A DNA stretch of 64,000 nt from Branchiostoma floridae (taxonomy: Eukaryota > Chordata > Leptocardii > Amphioxiformes > Branchiostomatidae), in contig NC_049981.1 of assembly GCF_000003815.2 (NCBI RefSeq), forward strand, positions 1,542,481 to 1,606,480, read 5' to 3'. A program made the translations under genes and the position numbers. Of the stretch, positions 35,821 through 47,340 are shown piece by piece. Every line of letters begins with the position of its first letter. Position 1 is the stretch's first letter. Below the pieces are notes generated by a model. The model had not been told where the DNA came from, ran no database searches, and was given only the letters and a program-made list of their open reading frames with translations.

Positions 35821-35834
35821 GTTGCTACGGCAAC
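35821..35834. promoter_or_regulatory. Strong single X-box, GTTGCTACGGCAAC
   Basis: Both half-sites match the RFX consensus (GTTGCY..RGCAAC). It is isolated, with no partner 20 bp on either side. Confidence 0.5.
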
Positions 35835-36544
35835 AGTATATTGGCGGAGATGAAGTAATAGAAGATGTTTTACAGCGCAATCTTTGTTACAAATGAATAC
35901 AGGTCCGATGTGTGATGGGATTCGGGTTGGGCTGGATGGGGAGGGGGCGAAGTCTGCTGTATACATCTATTTGCAACCGTAGATGGCAGGAGAAATGCAG
36001 TTACTTGTTTCATGGAAATGGAATCGATATGAATCCAGTTTTAAATGCTTCAGTGTACAGTGTAGATTATATGTCCTGGGTATATTCCTTAGACTTCTAG
36101 TAGAGTTCCTTAGACTAGTTAGAGTTCTATGAATAATCTCTTGTTCTGGACACCTGTTTTCTGTAAGAAACGTGTTGGTCACCCAAGGCTAACTTTGAAG
36201 AAACTTATTGAGTCAGAAACTGGTCTAGAGGGCCCGAGACTTCTCACTGCGATTAAAGACAGACTGTTCTGGAAGTCAGACTTTACCTGCTGCACCTCAT
36301 GAGGATGATTAATGATGATGATGATGAGTTCTATAGACAAGAGCAATGGCTTGCAACTCCAAAATCCTATCCAAACACCAGCATTACCAACCTTTAGCCA
36401 AATTTCAGCTGGAATAGCCAGGCTTGTCAGGCGAACTATTCTCTTGCCGTGTGACTCTGTCTCCAGAACAGTTTAAAACCCTCTCTTGAAGTTAGTTTAT
36501 TGTCTATGTAATGCTATTTTACATTCTGGTGGTGTTGATCTCAT

Positions 36545-36740
36545 CAAATGTGGGACCTCCATTTTACGTCCTAACTGAGGACGTCCCTAACTGCAGCTAG
36601 GTACTCATTTTCACCTCAGTGAAGAGAGAAAAGTCATATAAAGTGCCTTTCCCAAGGGCACAAATTGAAGCATGTAAGGGAACTCCAACCCAGGACCTCT
36701 GAGACACCATTTAGTCACTGATGCTAAGAAGTTGCAAGTT
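36545..36740 (-). mobile_element. SINE-like repeat (minus strand)
   Basis: ACGTCCCTAACTGCAGCTAG, AAAGTGCCTTTCCCAAGGGC and AACTCCAACCCAGGACCTCT occur in order. The last phrase is the reverse complement of a tRNA-like B-box region. The arrangement resembles an abundant amphioxus tRNA SINE as I recall it. Confidence 0.6.
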
Positions 36741-37196
36741 TGACGTAAACTACCCAGAGGAGCGAGTTGAGAGAAATTGCCTAAGCACTAGCAGATGTAA
36801 GATTCAATCAGAGAACATGATTCTTTAATGAAGCTGCCCTGGCCAGGATCTCTCACAACTGATCGTTTGGCATCAATAAAGCACATAAAATCAATTCCAA
36901 TCACTACAAGAAAAAACAGCCTCATTAAGAAGACGTAAGAAAGAAAAGGGAATGAAACGGAAGTAGAAAAGAAATTTAGTAGTTGCTCATAATAAATAAC
37001 TTTCATGGTGCAAAGACAACACAAAATATCATCATCATCATCGGCTGACGCGCTTATGCAAAACAAAATATTCAAATCAAACATTGCAAAGCATTATGAT
37101 TCCTTCTTTAGATATACCTTCCACGTATAGGAAAGGTGATTAAAAACATACAAAATGAACTTCTCAATGATTATCAAAGGTATCAACAAATTAAAG

Positions 37197-37350
37197 TAAT
37201 CACATTGGCCAGGGGGTCCTTGCTCTGAGTTGGTCACTAGTACAGGTTTGACTGTGTATGTCAATGGCCAGGTGGTGCTTATGTAGGACAGTTTTGTACA
37301 TTATGACTGTCTTTTTATGAGTGGTCAGGTGGTCCTTATGTAGAGTTTAC
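37197..37350. repeat. Dispersed repeat 'GGTGGTC...', copies 3 and 4
   Basis: GGCCAGGGGGTCCTTGCTCT with CAGGTTTGACTGTGTATG, then GGCCAGGTGGTGCTTATGTA and GGTCAGGTGGTCCTTATGTA. Two or three head-to-tail copies. Confidence 0.65.
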
Positions 37351-37369
37351 ATTTGTCTGTACATCGCTC

Positions 37370-37720
37370 TTTTTGGTTCCAGACGTCTGCTCCAATTTCC
37401 CGGCATGACTCTTTTATAAACCTGCCCCTTACTGTATGATTCAGGTGACGCCGTAGGGCGATAGACAACCCGCAAAATCAATTCCAAGTCTGCCGGGCTA
37501 GAACAGCGTAATGCGAGTTCACGGCTTGCCCGCGATGTCCCCAATTTGCGCAGGCGGCGACCTCCGCTCGTGTCGGGCGCGAGTCCAATCAGGACTTAAC
37601 GCCGTTCTGAAACAATTTTGGGATGCGCTGACCTGAGGCTGACAGGGTTGCCGTCGGCGATACACTTGTTATGTTGTCATGTCAACGAGACGTCGATGAG
37701 CATTAGGAGCGTGTAAATTA
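37370..37720. promoter_or_regulatory. CpG-dense block (candidate cis element)
   Basis: About 350 bp with many CG dinucleotides and no repeat phrases seen elsewhere in the window. The minus-strand 65-codon frame inside is not a recognisable protein. Similar blocks occur at 41.4, 42.9, 43.85, 46.1, 48.65 and 52.65 kb. Confidence 0.3.
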
Positions 37721-39999
37721 TGAACCTGTAGTTCTGAACTTGTGAGCTTTTTTTTTTTAAAAGTATCTGGAAATTTGTTGCATTAAAATTGTAAGAAAAT
37801 AGGCACAGTTTATTAAAGTACTGTTTCCTCTAGGATAGAATGTTTTCAGAATCAGAGTAAGTTTTTTTTATTGAACTTGGCTGTATCCTTTTTTTAATAT
37901 GTCAGATCATAAGACTATTATACTTAGATGATTTGTTGCTTTCATAACTTAACTACATTTCGAACTATTATCTTCTGAGGGCCATTTTTTTGCCAAAAGT
38001 TGACTGCTCTGAAGTATAGCTTAAAAACTTACACTTTGTTATATTAGATGTGATGCATGATGGGTTTATCTATTGTGCCTTAAACTTTCATGTCTTTTTA
38101 GCGAAGTTTTATCATATCTCAAATCCGTATCATATTCATCAATTTTTCATCTTCTGAAAGAGCACGTTCCCATGGTAATGGGAGATAGGTCCAAGGTGGT
38201 ACCATTTGCATACTAATCAGGCGTCGTTAATCATATCGCATTGTGCAATCTCGCTTTACGGCAGTCGGGGAGAATAGCCGAGTCGGCGGCTTTTTACTGG
38301 AGTGACCTTTGGGAAGGAATGGGTGGGCTGGGTGGAGGCGATACCGTAGGCTTTAAAACGTGGCAATTTTCAACACAACGTTGACTCTATGGACAACGTC
38401 CTCTTGTGTTAATGTTTCTGTCTCTCGTGCTTTGCAGTAGAAAATGTGTCTGAGGCCTTTATTATTGAGAATTAGATGGGCTGGGTACGGATGATACCAT
38501 TCAATGCTTTAAAATGGAGTACTTTTTCTGAGATATAGTGCCACGGGAAGTTGGTTTTGTATGGTCACAACATCTGATCAAGAATATTGTGATGAAGTCT
38601 TACTAATAGTATGATTGACATTTACCAGTGTTTTCAAATTGATAGTCATGATGATATGGCGTCAAAGGCATATTGTAGCTTTCATTCTTCGTAATTGGGT
38701 TTAAACAGAAGAAGAGACATATTAACCAGACTACAGTGGATAGGACAATGTGCATATTCATCATGCATTTTCAATATTATGCCTTTTTTGCTACATAAAC
38801 AATTGGCAACTGAAAAAAACATGGTCTACTAAGTGGCCACTTGTATGTCCCATTATTTTCTAGACGGCAGTTTTACCCCATTATACACACTAATGTTCCT
38901 GCTCTATCATGCCGAGTATGTTGTTTTACCCCATTACTTTCAGAATGTACTTTTCCGTTATTACACGCAGAAGTGGTTTCATCCAGCCCAAATCCTCCGA
39001 ACCAAGGAAAGACCCATTATTCGCAGCCCGGATTGTTGTTCTACATCCATAATTTATGTTCCAATATCCGGATGTCATCTTTTCAGTGGTTTGACAAGAG
39101 GAACAAATCCTGGGAGATTTCTTGTCTCTTGACCCGAATGTGTCTCTGATGCGGGGGTAGTAAAGTATTGACAAGGGAGATGGAATAAAGAACTCATGTC
39201 TGATCCTGGTAATTTGGTTGTTGCATTGAGAGATTTGATGTACATTGTGACATAAAGTTTGCTGTGTATCATCTTGCATATTGATTTGACAATTTGGGTC
39301 AGATATTCTTGTCAAAATGAACACCTGATCTGAAGGTGTCTTTTTTATCGAGACACGCCAATAGAACACTTGTACTGTTTATGACTCTATATGACTTCAT
39401 TTAGTCACTGCTTTGGCCAAATTTAGCTTTCCAGTACAGACCTCAAAGTCAGAACAATTTTTTTTCTGCAATGCATATTAATTATGATTAATTAAGATTA
39501 GCCATAACATCCTTTTAGCTAGCCAAATTGGAAGTTGAAATTGCTGATTATTTTTTTTACAAAATTTATAATTCTAATCTATAATTATAGGCTGCTAGTT
39601 GCAATGGCTATTTTGAGCAATGCAAGTCATGAGAGGTGGAATGGAAAGAAAATCGTCTTAAAGTTTGTAAGTGAAACACAAACTGAAACTTCCCCCTCCC
39701 CTACATTTGTAGCTCTGGTGCCAATGTGTAAGTACAGAATCGTTCTGAAAAATTGTCTCCAAGTTGCATGCTATTCGGTGATATTCTGAGCCCTGCAAAT
39801 TCATACAGTCTATGCAACCAATTGGTTTTCTTATTGCAAACATCTGAAACCTCCCCTATCGTGCTGGTGCTTGTGTAAGGACATTGTTCTCAACCAATTA
39901 CTTCATCAGCCTCTGACTTCATGTTGAAAAGACGAGTGACGGGATTGAAGAATCGCTGCTCAAGAAAAAGCTCTTATCTCAATTTGCGTTCGCTTCTCA

Positions 40000-40110
40000 T
40001 CGCGCTGAATTATCGAGGCAATTATTTTTGCGCTGAACGGACAATAAAGCGGATGGAACGCTCGCTACGACGCAGGTGGATTTGGTAGATTTGGAGTTTC
40101 AATTAGACGT
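40000..40110. promoter_or_regulatory. Candidate cis element with GGACAATAAAGC
   Basis: GGACAATAAAGC (40,039-40,050) is a SOX-like ACAAT next to AATAAAG. The same 12-mer is at 43,201-43,212. CG-containing, repeat-poor surroundings. Confidence 0.28.
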
Positions 40111-41389
40111 GAGCTGGTCAAGCGTTCTTAAGACAGGGATATTAATTTTACCTTAAAATGCTGGCAAAGGGTGTTTTATTTTTTTTTATGTCAAATTTTA
40201 GGTATTTCAGAGACTGTTAATTATAACTTATACTGCTGCTTAAGGTGTTTCTTTGGACAAGGTATTTTTGATAGAGAATACAAGGTACCAGAAAAACGCA
40301 TTTCAATTAGAGTTATCCAGTGGAGGTAAGACAGTAACGTTTATTCTGACTTATATTGCTGGGGAAAGTGGCGAAATGTTAGGGATTTTTTTTGTTTGTT
40401 CAGAAGTAGGGTATATCATTAAACGGTGAAGGTTTGTTACAAGTGAAATAAAATTATCATATACAGTGATGGTAAGGAAGAGGGCTTTTAATTTCAGGGA
40501 ATAGCTCCAGGGATTTTCCGATTATTGAGACAAAAGATACATTTTGATAAGTAAAGGGGAAGATTTAAAAAAAAGGTAAAAGAACAAAAATGAAATGGGA
40601 GAATTTTGCAGGCATTGCTGCACCTGTCTTGGGATGAAGGTTTGATTTAGCGAGTTTTCTTTTTGAAAACCTGGCTCATTAATTCTATGTAGGACGATTA
40701 CACGCTACAGCAGCGTTAATTAGGGCTCTGCGTATTATTCATAGATATTGTAGCTCATATTGATGAGTGCATTTTGTTTCCTGTATTAAGTAATGTGCTC
40801 TGCTTCCATTCCTTGTACTTCTTCATGAATATGGCTCCCAGCAAGGCCATGACAAGTTATTTGATTGGCTGTCAGGCATTTTAGTGTAAAATTTTAGCAA
40901 GATGGTAAAAAAGAAAAAAGCTGAGAGGAAAACTTGTAGCTGACAGACTATTTCCTCTCCCTGAAATTATATGTACCAACTTTGAAGACTTTTCCTCGAA
41001 CTCTGGCCTTACTTGATAGCACTAGTGGTTTTATCAATCAGTGCAGGTAGAACACAATGAGTATTGATGCTGAATAAGGCAACAGTGGTCTTTGAAAATT
41101 TGATATACCTTAAGTTTGTGTTGAAAGAAAGTTTAGGTTAATGTACTATGTATGATTACTGTACCAACACAGATGAGCTTCCATGATAAGAATGCAATTC
41201 CATGACTTGATATTGTGACATTTTGAACTATAAAATTTTTTTATTAACTTGTGTGATGTGGACATAGGGAGTTTTTAAAATATAAATATCTAAAATCAGC
41301 ATAACAGAATTTAGACCATTTATCAAGTTAAAACAGATTGAAATATTTAAGATTATTATTAATATCTGGGTGACGTGCACCCCTCTACT

Positions 41390-41640
41390 GTCGCACAAGC
41401 GCCTGTGTCGGCTGTGAATTGATATAAAGTCACATCCCATTTTTCTCCCAGTCTGTCGCACGCTTGCCACCCTCTCGCCGTAAATCGCTCGTTCTGAAAC
41501 GCCCGCACGCGGAATTCCCCCGGTAATAGTGGCGCTGCCAGATCGCGTTACACGCGCCATCCGTATCCCGCCGTCAATAAGTTGTGTTACCGCGGCAACG
41601 ACGTATTGTGTGATCGGCCAATTGAAGTGAGGGGAGTGGA
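41390..41640. promoter_or_regulatory. CpG-dense block with X-box GTTACCGCGGCAAC
   Basis: The X-box lies at 41,586-41,599, at the right side of a 250-bp CpG-rich stretch. The minus-strand frame across it is short and unrecognised. Confidence 0.38.
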
Positions 41641-41907
41641 TGTTATCTCGTAGGACAGTCCAATTGGACTTGTTGGTTTTCAGATTTTGACTAGAGAAAT
41701 TTTTCTCTAAAATTCAAAGCACAAGTTTCTGGAGTAACTAATACTTCATGCACATGGTGATGTCTTGGATGTAAAGGTTACAAATGTAGTTCACTCCAAT
41801 TATTTAATATTATTACAGTTAACAGGTTCTAGAGTTGATAATGGTAATAGTGACCTGGAAGATCAACATGAGAGTCTGAGGGAAAAGACTGTACCTTGGG
41901 GTACACT

Positions 41908-42029
41908 AGGGGTGGGTACTGGTACAGATAATTCAAGTACAGGTTTGGTACAGGTCCAGAGGATCAGGTCCAGGTCCTAAACCTGTCCAACAAGAAAAAA
42001 AAAACGGTTTTGTACCGGTACCCACCCCT
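41908..42029. mobile_element. MITE, 122 bp, AGGGGTGGGTAC ends (complete)
   Basis: AGGGGTGGGTACTGGTACA at the left and TGTACCGGTACCCACCCCT at the right are inverted repeats. CAGGTCCAGAGGATCAGGTC is the central palindromic section. Partial copies lie at 26.2 and 45.0 kb. Confidence 0.88.
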
Positions 42030-42889
42030 TGAACACACAGTTTCAGGAAGCAAACATCATACATGTAAGTCAGATTCTATTCATACAAATGTAGTTTTCC
42101 TCCCAGCCCCCAATGTCTTTCTATATTATGCTCCATCAAAATTAGAACCTAGAAATTGAATTGTTGCGGCTTGATGGCTGCTGTTGTTCAGTGTTTGTCT
42201 CGGGTGTCAGAAAGGTCGTAGGTCGGGAAATCTCGTTAGCGGGAAACGTGATACCATCACATAGTTAGTGAGATGGTGAGATAAACAGCATCAACAATGC
42301 CGCTGAGGTTTAATATCTGTTACGTTGCTTCAGGGCAAGATTTCTTTCTAATTTTCAAGTAACAGGCATATATAATCTATATCTTATAAGATGTTGTAGA
42401 GATGTCTGAGATGGAGATGAACAGTTGGTAATAATGGTATTCAGTGATGAGAAGAATTAATATATGTTACTTGTTGCATCCGAGCAAGATAATTCTTTCT
42501 CTAATTCAGAAATAACACGCAGGAAAATAATACTGATGAAAATGATAAAGATATGAAAGACATCTTGATGGAAATTAACATATGAGCTTGTATTAATGAA
42601 CAAGGCAAGATGAGCTTAGGAAAATTGACTGCTTGATATACAGTATAAAGTAATTGTATTGAGATGGATGGTACTTGATTCAGTGAATGCATGGTATTTT
42701 TAAATCATAAAAGATGGTTTCACCGATGATGTCATGATACATAATTAGAAATTACAGGTCCAGATCTGCATAATGGTAATGCATGGTTTTGCAGGTAACG
42801 TAAATAAGAATTTCAATGCAGGTTCACTGTAGGTTATTGCTATTCTACTTTGTCTGACAAATCTATTTTTTTCTGTCAATGATGGCAGC

Positions 42890-43215
42890 ATTGTCACAAT
42901 CTCTCCCGTCAAAAGCAGTAGAACTCTGTGAAATGACACAAAAACGGACGCCAGGATACCTGTTATCGCATCCCACACCGAATACTCCACTGACATGACA
43001 AACGTCGCACAGTCACAATCCGCACACGGCACAATCACAGCCGTGTCACATCAAATTTGAAAAGTAATTTTTCAAACGTCGGAAAGGAACACCGGGACAC
43101 CCGTGAGCGCCCGGGTGCATCACGCGTGCGGGAGTTAGAAAGACTCTAGCGGCCGTCCAGGGAAAACGGTTTTATCAGTGCATTACAGATGGACGGCGGG
43201 GGACAATAAAGCTGA
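42890..43215. promoter_or_regulatory. CpG-dense block ending in GGACAATAAAGC
   Basis: CG-rich, repeat-poor stretch that includes GCGCCCGGGTGCATCACGCG. It ends with the 12-mer also found at 40,039. The 97-codon minus-strand frame is unrecognised. Confidence 0.3.
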
Positions 43216-43249
43216 ATACTTGCCTTTAACCTTCCCTGTTCTGAGGTGC

Positions 43250-43455
43250 ATTCAATCTCAGATCAAGTACTGAAAGTGGAGGGTACGGCAATTTATTTTC
43301 GGGGTTCTCTGACATTTTGGTGTAACGCTACATGCTATTATACAGCACTGCGACATTTAAGTGAATACAGATTGTTGTATTCATTCTCAGATACTTTTCT
43401 GAAAGCGGAGGGCACAGCGCTTTATTTTCTTGGTTTGCTGACATTTTGATGTAAA
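43250..43455. repeat. Two-copy tandem duplication, 128-bp period
   Basis: TCTCAGAT...CTGAAAG.GGAGGG.AC, TTTATTTTC.GG and CTGACATTTTG.TGTAA start at 43,256 and 43,384. The 67-codon plus-strand frame simply spans the two copies. Confidence 0.8.
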
Positions 43456-43589
43456 ATAGTCTATTAACCAATTACAAAGGGAATACAGATTATAGCACCT
43501 CACTCGTCATTTAGTCTATAGCTAGCTTCAGTTGGCTTTTCTAGTGAAAGCAGCCTCATTCGTTAGCAAACATACCCAATTAAATTCTT

Positions 43590-43830
43590 GGCTTAGATTT
43601 ACACATTACTGAATAGTCCCCTCAAATAGCTACCACTGTATTAGCATTACTGAGCAGTCCCTTACAAGCATTGTTTGCAGAGTTAGTGTTACACTACATG
43701 GATATCATCATTATGCAATAATGTAGTGTGCCTCTGGGCCTAGCTGGTCATAAGAATGTTGTAAGCATTAGTGAACTGTCCCCTAAGACAGACACTGCTG
43801 TGTAGGCATTAGTGAATGGCCCCTGACAAG
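43590..43830. repeat. Degenerate short tandem repeats (CATTA.TGA..GTCCCCT)
   Basis: Four or five irregularly spaced copies of CATTACTGAGCAGTCCCTTA-like phrases (about 43,604, 43,645, 43,768 and 43,808). Confidence 0.5.
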
Positions 43831-43839
43831 CGGAGCATT

Positions 43840-44075
43840 GGTGGCAATTGCATCCCAGCAGTCCAATAATAACGGGTAGCGGGAGCAAAATTACTCCCTG
43901 ACACCCTCGCAATTATCGGGAGCCGTGCCTTCATTACCGTGGTAACGAGCGCCCCGTCGCGTATGGTGCGGAGCGATATCGTAGCCGAAAGCTGGGAGAA
44001 TTGATGGCGGGGTAGCGGAGGTGTCGGGTGGCAGTTACGGAGAGCGACGCTGACACGCTGATATAGTGGGGAGGG
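43840..44075. promoter_or_regulatory. CpG-dense block with ATTACCGTGGTAAC
   Basis: X-box-like palindrome at 43,933-43,946 within CG-rich repeat-poor DNA. Overlapping minus-strand frames are open only because of base composition. Confidence 0.33.
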
Positions 44076-45030
44076 GAAGCAGGCAATATTTCTGTCAGGG
44101 TGAAAAATAAGGGAGGCAAATCTTGCACCCAAGGACACTCAATTTAAATTGCTGGTTCTTAGGTTTTGGAAACATTATGCGCAACTGGAAGATCAACATG
44201 AAAGACAAAGTCAGAGTGGAACATATTTCTGTTTTAAAGATAAGACAAGAAACTTTGCATTTTTAGGCCACTCAAAGTTAAACTGTTGATTCTTAGACTG
44301 AAATAAAAGATACTTTAAAGGCAATATGAATTATGATAATTAAAGTTACATGGCAGGGAGGGAACCAGGCAATATTTCTGCCAGTTTGGAAAGTAAGGAA
44401 TTGTTGTTTTCTGGATTTAAAAATAATATGATTAGAATTCTCATGAATACACAAAGGTTCAAACAAAGAATGCTGAGCTGGAAGAGCAAATTTTAATTGA
44501 AATGAAAACAGAGTCTAAGGAACAGAGTCTAAATAAGCAAACGAAAAGGTGTCATTCTCATGTATTCTCTGTATGGACCTACAATATTCTCCCTTTCTTT
44601 AGAGTTACTTACTGACTGCATACCTGTGCACCAGGTGGCAAATCAGGTGAAAGAGCAGGTGTCTCCCCATCTTTCCTGTGATGATGGTGATAATGGTTAG
44701 TTAGATTAAGGGTGCTGCATGGGCTTATCGGACAGATAATCTGAAATAACCATTTCTTCTGCTTAACACCACTTTACCATCTGTACCAATAAGTCAACAG
44801 GACAGGGATATTACAGATAGATGACCAGGTAGCAAAACTGGTGAAAAACAAGCAATGTCTTTTCTATCAAGAAGAGGGTCTGTACTGTCTTGTCATAGTG
44901 TCCCTTTCTTTTGAGTATTCATGGAGTACCTCTCTCTATCTTGAACCGTACATGTGTACATGAATGCTTGGCTATATCATGTATAATCTGGTCATGTTTT
45001 ACTCAGTCCAAAATCCCGTCCACTGAGTTT

Positions 45031-45102
45031 TTCAGGTCCTTTTTTTTACCAGTCCAACAAGAAAAAATGGTTTTGTAATGGTACGATTCGTACCCACCCC
45101 TA
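45031..45102. mobile_element. Right-end fragment of the AGGGGTGGGTAC MITE
   Basis: AGTCCAACAAGAAAAAATGG, TTTTGTAATGGTAC and GTACCCACCCCTA match the right half of the 41.9 kb copy. Confidence 0.8.
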
Positions 45103-46094
45103 TTAAACTATCTCACTATCTGGTAGCTGACTAGGTGGAAAAACAGGTGTGTATGCCCCATCTTTCCTCTGATGTAAGTGATAATGGTTAAATACATAGG
45201 GTGCCGCGCTGGCTTCCCAGCACAGATAACCATCCAATAACTATCCCCACTGGTCGCCGCCGATAACATCTCGCTCTGCCATACTGCAGTACACACGCGG
45301 TCGACAACGGTTGTTAAGGAAGTTGAACAGTGAGCATTCCCTGTCGTTGGGCCGTTTAATAGGATCCGACGTGGTAATATGATCCTGCCGAGGGTAATAC
45401 GATCCCACCCAGGTCTGTTGTTAGTGTTTATGGGGAGGAACCGTGCGATGACCGTGGGTGTTAAAGTTAGGGATGAGCCACTAATGATTGCAGGTTGGTA
45501 GAGGTATACCAGCAGAAATAGGGTTGCAATTCATTGACACCCACATATTGACTGTTTTTCACATCAGTAAAATACCACCAGCAAAGACGCAAACATTGCA
45601 GGAAAAACATTGAAATTCGTGTGTTTTTGAAAGATTCAAATTCATGTTTGCCATATATTTCTGATGACTGAAATTTTGTGCTTGGTTTTTTTCGTTACCT
45701 CTTTGAATTATGAAAAACTGTGGAAATTAAGTATAAGCCAAATCCAGTTCAATGATAGGTGTTAAAGTCAATTATTATAATCTCTAACTAAATTGTATAA
45801 AAGAAATTTTAGATAATATATATTCTATACAAGAAAATCATCTTTCAACTGAGAAATGGAATACACTTTCCTCTTAATCCAGCAAAAATATCCAGTTATT
45901 TCGATATACAGTTCATATACATATTCGGTATACAGTTTACCAGCCATATGGTTTTGAAAGTTTATTACTAAAAGATACATCAAATTTCCAGACTTTATTA
46001 GTATAAGATGGGTACTTTTATGTTGTTTGATGTGATTAGATCAGGCTTTAAGGGCCACATTGTAAAAAATCTGGCCACTTCTCACTTTTATGAA

Positions 46095-46240
46095 CTCAGC
46101 GAGCTAGCGAGGGTCGTTATCGGTAATAGCGGACCTGCTATCTCGGGACATTTGATTGGCCGTTACTGACAGTATGGGCGCTGACCACAATTACGCGAGG
46201 CGTGCGGGAAAATGGGGGATCTGATGGGCATCAGGTTTGA
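46095..46240. promoter_or_regulatory. CpG-rich repeat-poor block
   Basis: It includes CGTTATCGGTAATAGCGGAC and GATTGGCCGTTAC (a CCAAT-box-like core on the minus strand). Just left of the TGGA microsatellite. Confidence 0.25.
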
Positions 46241-46379
46241 TTAGGGAGGGGGAATGGGCAACTCACCTGGACTGGAGTTCATACTGGGGTGGGCCATAGC
46301 TGGGTCTGGTGTCAGCTTGAGAGAATGAATATGGGAGTGAATGGATGAATTGGTGCAGAATGAATGCATTGGATGTATG

Positions 46380-47000
46380 TAATACTATGTATGTATGTAT
46401 GTATGTATGTATGGGTGGTGGGTGGGTGGTTGTATGGATGGATGGAAAGATAGATGGTGGGTGGGTGGGTATGTGTATGGATGGATGGATGGTGGATGGG
46501 TGTAAGGATGGAGGGATGGATGGACTGGTGGGTGGGTGGGTGGTTGGTTGGTTGGATGGATGGAGGGATGGATGGACTGGTGGGTCGTTGGTTGGTTGGT
46601 TGGATGGATGGAGGGATGGATGGACTGGTGGGTGGGTGGTTGGTTGGATGGATGGATGGATGGATGGAGGGATGGATGGAGGGATGGATGGACTGGTGGG
46701 TGGGTGGGTGGTTGGATGGATGGAGGGATGGATGGACTGGTGGGTGGTTGGTTGGATGGATGGATGGATGGAGGGATGGACTGGTGGGTGGTTGGATGGA
46801 TGGATGGAGGGATGGATGGACTGGTGGGTGGGTGGGTGGTTGGATGGATGGATGGATGGATGGAGGGATGGATGGACTGGTGGGTGGTTGTTGGATGGAT
46901 GGATGGAGGGATGGACTGGTGGGTGGTTGGATGGATGGAGGGATGGATGGACTGGTGGGTGGATGGATGGAGGGATGGACGGACGGACGGATGGATGGAC
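46380..47000. repeat. G-rich TGGA/TGGG/TGGT microsatellite with higher-order structure
   Basis: About 620 bp built from GGAT, GGGT and GGTT tetramers. A larger block, GGGATGGATGGACTGGTGGG, recurs about every 40-75 bp. All open frames in it, on both strands (up to 259 codons), are low-complexity artefacts (WMDGW, HPSIHPS). Clustered G runs on the + strand could form quadruplexes. Confidence 0.96.
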
Positions 47001-47340
47001 CCTCAGGATGCAAAGATTAGTCAACATTACAAAGTACATCACATTTGTTCTGAATTATATCTAAAAAAAAACGAGAACCAAAAATTTACTTGATATGGCC
47101 ATCAACCCTCCTGTGTTACCCGTATTAAAAGTGGGTCTTAGAAAGACCATATCAATCCAACAACGGCTGTTAATTACGTTTGCTGCTATTAGGCTGAGAC
47201 TAGCATTGAGGAGTAACCCTTGTAGAAAATTTCCCTTTACTTTTACAGACTGAAGTTAGAATTCTTGTTATTTCCTAAGTCATGTATTCTGTAGAGCAGT
47301 CTAAACTATAGGATCCATGCACGTTGAGTTTGTGTATAAT

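Noticed and set aside
38833-39369. Overlapping frames of 99-147 codons on both strands
   Set aside because: Mutually overlapping, low-information translations with no homology and no splice context.
46263-47093. Several long overlapping frames (up to 259 codons) on both strands
   Set aside because: They translate only as HPSIHPS or WMDGW repeats because the TGGA/TGGG tetranucleotide has no stops in several frames.
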